A DNA stretch of 25,370 nucleotides from the NCBI GenBank assembly GCA_964651095.1, contig CAZYWO010000023.1, forward strand, positions 1 to 25,370, read 5' to 3'. The DNA comes from SUG1106 sp964651095 (GTDB taxonomy: Bacteria; Bacillota; Clostridia; Peptostreptococcales; Anaerovoracaceae). This document shows, piece by piece, positions 22,409 through 25,370 of this stretch; position 1 is the stretch's first letter, and every line of letters begins with the position of its first letter. Position numbers and translations under genes: made by a program. A model generated the notes under the pieces. It was given only the letters and a program-made list of their open reading frames with translations. It did not search any database and was not told the origin of the DNA.

Positions 22409-22457
22409 TTGTAAGTAAATTAGTTCTTTATTACTGTTAAGTCAACTGTCTCCGTGG
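22386..22457. repeat. Long imperfect inverted repeat (about 23-base arms)
   Basis: Plus strand arm 22386-22407 (beginning CCACGGAAACCGT and ending TAACA) pairs imperfectly with 22435-22457 (beginning TGTTAA and ending TCTCCGTGG), leaving a 27-base loop. The outer seven bases match perfectly. Together with the neighbouring 11-base repeat it forms a 125-base non-coding-looking block. Confidence 0.6.
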
Positions 22458-22544
22458 TTTTGTAAAATCAATTATAATTGTTTTATGTTGTAACTTTTAA
22501 ACTTAGCTGAAGTTTAATGCACGTCACTTGTCTTGACGGCAAAA

Positions 22545-25370
22545 CTATGCAGTAGGGTTAGCCGGTTTTGGAAGTCTGTCGTCTATCATCTGCATTAAGC
22601 TGTCGGTGCACGGTAATTCCTCCGTTATAGGACCATCTTCTACAACTACAAGCTTAGCATCTTCTGCCGGAGCAAGGACTCCGCCTAAAACTTCACCAAC
22701 CTGAGCATATCTGTACGCAGGAATCTTATCAGCCATTTCATCGGAAATATCGTCAGTATCTTCCCATGGAAGTTCAACTTCAAAGATATTTGCGATTTCC
22801 GCAGCCACTTCCCAGTTCTCGAACAAGATACCTTCATCAACGGCAGCCTCTACAAGCTGAAGTCTTCTTTCAGTATTTGTATATGTACCGTTAGTTGAAG
22901 CAAATCCTGTTCCCGGAATTACCACGTCAGCTTTAGCTGCAAGTTCAGTCATGTGAGTATCGCATACTGCAAGGAATTCAAGAGCTTTTGTATCGATTTC
23001 AGCATTTTCGCCGAATACCACAAGAGCTTTGACGCCTGCGAGAGCTTCCTTACCTGCCGTTATTCCCATATCGATAAGACCTTGTGAATTGTTCTTGGAT
23101 TTAACCTGAAGAATACCGTCACGAGGACTGCCGATGTGACCGCTTAATAATGCGATGTCAGCAACAAGAGCAGCGCCGGAAGTTGTTAAGAAGTTCTGCT
23201 GGTAAACTATCATAGCTTTCTTAGCTCCGAGATAAGCATCGGCAATAGCTTTAGCCTCGTCGGAAACTTTAACATTTGTCAGTGATGCAGCGAATTCGTC
23301 GTAACCTGCTGCTTTCTTAGCTTTTCCACTGTCGACAATAGCTTTAGCGATTTCCTTAAGGAAACCAAGGTCGTTTTCTCCATGGCAGACATCTATAACT
23401 TTAGCGCCTGCTTCAGCAGCCTGTTTTATCTTAAGAGCGATTACCCTTGAATCCTCATCTTTGAAGCCTACTTTTAGGATAACGTTAGTGGAAAGCAGTT
23501 CGTCGATTGTATTCGGTGAAGCGTCAAGTCCGAGAACTTTTTTAAGTCCGCTTTCTCTGTTGTTCATGCAGAGAACTTTTGCTCCCATAGCTTCTGCCAT
23601 TCTCTTGATAGCATAAGCTTCTTCGTTGGTATATCTATCAGATATGGAAACTGCAATAGAATCCTTTCCGTACTTAGCGCCGATTGACTGGCATCTCTTG
23701 GCAACGAGAACGAAAGCTTCGTGGTAATCTGCCTCTCTGAATCTTTCATCTTCCTTAACATACGGTTCGCCGAGCTTATCTTCCAGTATGGAGCAATCAA
23801 ATCCCCACTTACCTCTACCGCAGATAAGACCTTTATTTACAACGCCTTCCTTGTCAGGATTAGCCTTTATGAGCATATCCCCGTAGGATTCAAGAAGCAA
23901 ACTACAACCTACTGAGCAATATGAACAAGTAGTTTCAGTCACTTCTGTATCAAGCGGAGTTTCTTTAACCATAGTGGTTCTTTCCTGAAGTGCGCCTGTA
24001 GGACAAACGCTTACGCACTGACCGCAGGAAATACAGCCGGATTCAGCAAGCGGTTTCTCCATGTTAGGTTTAACTACTGTATCGAAACCTCTGTTTACAA
24101 GGCCAAGTGCGCCTACGCCCATTACTTCGTCGCAGACTCTTACGCAGAGACCGCAAAGGATACACTTGTTAGGGTCTCTAACGATGAACGGATGATCGTC
24201 TTTAAATTCGATAGAGTGTTTTTCACCTGCAAACCTTTCAGGTTTTACATCGTACTGGTTTGCCAGATCAATTAGTTTACACTCGTAATAATCGTGGCAT
24301 CCACATTCAAGACATCTTGAAGCTTCTTCCACAGCTTGTTCTTCCGTAAATGCACAAGGAATAACTTCGGTAAAATTATTCTTTCTTTCTTCAGGGCTGA
24401 GTTGAGGAAGAGTCTGTCTGAAAAGTTTTTCTCTGTCTTCAAAAGTCTTTTCGGTAATATCGTCTCTTTCAACCACATAAGGTTTTTCATATTTAATCGC
24501 TTCGCCGTAAAGGTAAGCGTCTATAATATCTGCAACCTTTCTTGCGTCAGCGATAGCTTCTACAGCGATGGAAATCTTATCATTACCGCAGTCTCCTCCA
24601 GCGAATACTCCCGGAATACTTGTCATGAAAGTATCAGGATCGTAAGCTATTGCATTCTTCCTTGTCTTATCACAATCGAATACCTTTGCGTCTACTGCCT
24701 GACCTATAGCAAGAATCATAGTATCGATAGGAAGAGTTTCAGTCTTTCCTTCTACAGGAACAGGTTTTCTTCTGCCCGATGCATCAGGTTCACCAAGTTC
24801 CATAACTTGAAGTATAACTTCTTTAACATGACCGTTTTCGTCTTTAACAACTTCAAGTGGATTTGTTAAGTTCTTGAAGATTACGCCTTCTTCTTCAGCT
24901 TCTTCAATTTCTATCATATCAGCAGGCATTTCATCCTTGGTTCTTCTGTAGATATTGTAAACTTCCTTAGCTCCAAGTCTCACAGCAGTTCTGCAAGCGT
25001 CCATTGCGGTATTTCCGCCGCCGACGATAGCAACTTTTTCTCCAAGCTTGATTTCTTCGTTTCTTACAACTTTTCTAAGGAAATCGATACCACCGATAAC
25101 GCCTTCAGCGTCTTCACCTTTGCAGCCAACGCCTGTGGATACCCATGCGCCGATGCCAAGAAGTACAGCGTCATAATCAGCTCTGATTGTTTCAAACGGA
25201 ATATCTTCGCCGACCTTAGTGTTTGTAATGATTTCCACTCCTGTTGCTTCAATTGTAGCTATTTCTTCGTCTAATACGGCCTTTGGAAGTCTGTATTCAG
25301 GAATTCCGTATCTGAGCATACCTCCTGCTTTAGGCATAGCTTCAAAGATTGTAACAGCATGACCCATCTG
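22545..25370 (-). CDS. FAD/NAD(P) and iron-sulfur oxidoreductase with degenerate molybdopterin-type domain (5' end outside window)
   Basis: At least 941 residues; the frame runs off the window end, and the visible part begins inside the FAD fold (HAVTIFEAMPKAGGMLRYGIPEYRLP), so numbering here starts at Met 25367. Order seen: GltD/NfnB-like module with NAD(P) loop IVGGGNTAMD (114-123) and FAD motif GVFAGGD (253-259); CLECGCHDYYEC (352-363); two ferredoxin-type clusters CILCGLCVRVC (402-412) and CISCGQCVSVC (445-455); a molybdopterin-type Fe4S4 motif CSYCSVGC ... CGRG (481-519); then a 400-residue domain related to molybdopterin oxidoreductases or NuoG. No Cys or Sec active-site motif of formate dehydrogenases is visible where expected. 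It probably moves electrons between NAD(P)H and ferredoxin or a partner hydrogenase/formate enzyme; the partner must lie upstream. The true N-terminus likely adds further clusters. Confidence 0.87.
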   Translation of the reverse strand, partial: QMGHAVTIFEAMPKAGGMLRYGIPEYRLPKAVLDEEIATIEATGVEIITNTKVGEDIPFETIRADYDAVLLGIGAWVSTGVGCKGEDAEGVIGGIDFLRKVVRNEEIKLGEKVAIVGGGNTAMDACRTAVRLGAKEVYNIYRRTKDEMPADMIEIEEAEEEGVIFKNLTNPLEVVKDENGHVKEVILQVMELGEPDASGRRKPVPVEGKTETLPIDTMILAIGQAVDAKVFDCDKTRKNAIAYDPDTFMTSIPGVFAGGDCGNDKISIAVEAIADARKVADIIDAYLYGEAIKYEKPYVVERDDITEKTFEDREKLFRQTLPQLSPEERKNNFTEVIPCAFTEEQAVEEASRCLECGCHDYYECKLIDLANQYDVKPERFAGEKHSIEFKDDHPFIVRDPNKCILCGLCVRVCDEVMGVGALGLVNRGFDTVVKPNMEKPLAESGCISCGQCVSVCPTGALQERTTMVKETPLDTEVTETTCSYCSVGCSLLLESYGDMLIKANPDKEGVVNKGLICGRGKWGFDCSILEDKLGEPYVKEDERFREADYHEAFVLVAKRCQSIGAKYGKDSIAVSISDRYTNEEAYAIKRMAEAMGAKVLCMNNRESGLKKVLGLDASPNTIDELLSTNVILKVGFKDEDSRVIALKIKQAAEAGAKVIDVCHGENDLGFLKEIAKAIVDSGKAKKAAGYDEFAASLTNVKVSDEAKAIADAYLGAKKAMIVYQQNFLTTSGAALVADIALLSGHIGSPRDGILQVKSKNNSQGLIDMGITAGKEALAGVKALVVFGENAEIDTKALEFLAVCDTHMTELAAKADVVIPGTGFASTNGTYTNTERRLQLVEAAVDEGILFENWEVAAEIANIFEVELPWEDTDDISDEMADKIPAYRYAQVGEVLGGVLAPAEDAKLVVVEDGPITEELPCTDSLMQMIDDRLPKPANPTA

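Noticed and set aside
22497..22517. TTAAACTT/AAGTTTAA hairpin as the terminator of the oxidoreductase gene
   Set aside because: The stem is all weak AT-rich pairing and no T-tract follows on the minus strand; the hairpins further along are better candidates.

Overview
The window is a dense stretch of a low-GC Firmicute chromosome from an endospore-forming member of the class Clostridia. The evidence is a full spoIIIAA-AH sporulation operon, the MEP-type dxs gene, the Asp23-nusB-xseAB-ispA-dxs-tlyA gene order common in that class, a multi-cluster iron-sulfur flavoprotein typical of anaerobes, and strong GGAGG-type ribosome binding sites. Every gene I can support lies on the minus strand, so the biological reading order runs from high to low coordinates.

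Reading in that direction: (1) 25370-22545 is the 3' part of a very large FAD/NAD(P)/iron-sulfur oxidoreductase whose start lies outside the window. (2) 22457-22040 is a poorly organised stretch with two long inverted repeats and an ORF that looks like the C-terminal remnant of a secreted protein. (3) 21866-21792 is a 24-codon ORF that encodes little more than a lipoprotein signal peptide plus lipobox; it has its own ribosome binding site and terminator. (4) 21629-17303 is the spoIIIA operon, eight genes, preceded by a plausible sigma-E promoter. spoIIIAF is reduced to its two membrane helices (58 aa), spoIIIAG is short and spoIIIAE lacks a signal peptide. (5) 17240-718 is a long housekeeping run that starts at a near-consensus sigma-A promoter: asp23, nusB, a Kae1/TsaD-like paralogue, xseA, xseB, ispA, dxs, tlyA, a class I aminotransferase, mutS, mutL, miaA, a tyrosine recombinase, an aluminium-resistance/methionine gamma-lyase-type PLP enzyme and a TVP38-family membrane protein. 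It ends at a hairpin terminator at 609-656. (6) 440-141 is a YneA-like LysM protein behind a sigma-A promoter surrounded by up to four LexA (SOS) boxes.

The genes group by theme. spoIIIA builds the mother-cell-to-forespore channel. xseAB, mutSL, the recombinase and the SOS-controlled YneA homologue concern DNA maintenance and its coupling to division. ispA and dxs supply isoprenoid precursors, and ispA-type prenyl diphosphates feed the MiaA reaction. nusB, tlyA and miaA act on rRNA or tRNA. Many neighbours overlap by 1-25 bases, which suggests translational coupling. Compared with the usual clostridial order, nadK-argR-recN-spoIVB-spo0A is missing after tlyA, hfq is missing after miaA, and no lexA lies beside the SOS-boxed gene.

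No rRNA, tRNA, CRISPR array, insertion sequence or riboswitch was recognised. Two genes too short for a typical ORF cut-off (xseB and spoIIIAF) and the mini-lipoprotein were found by reading the gaps.
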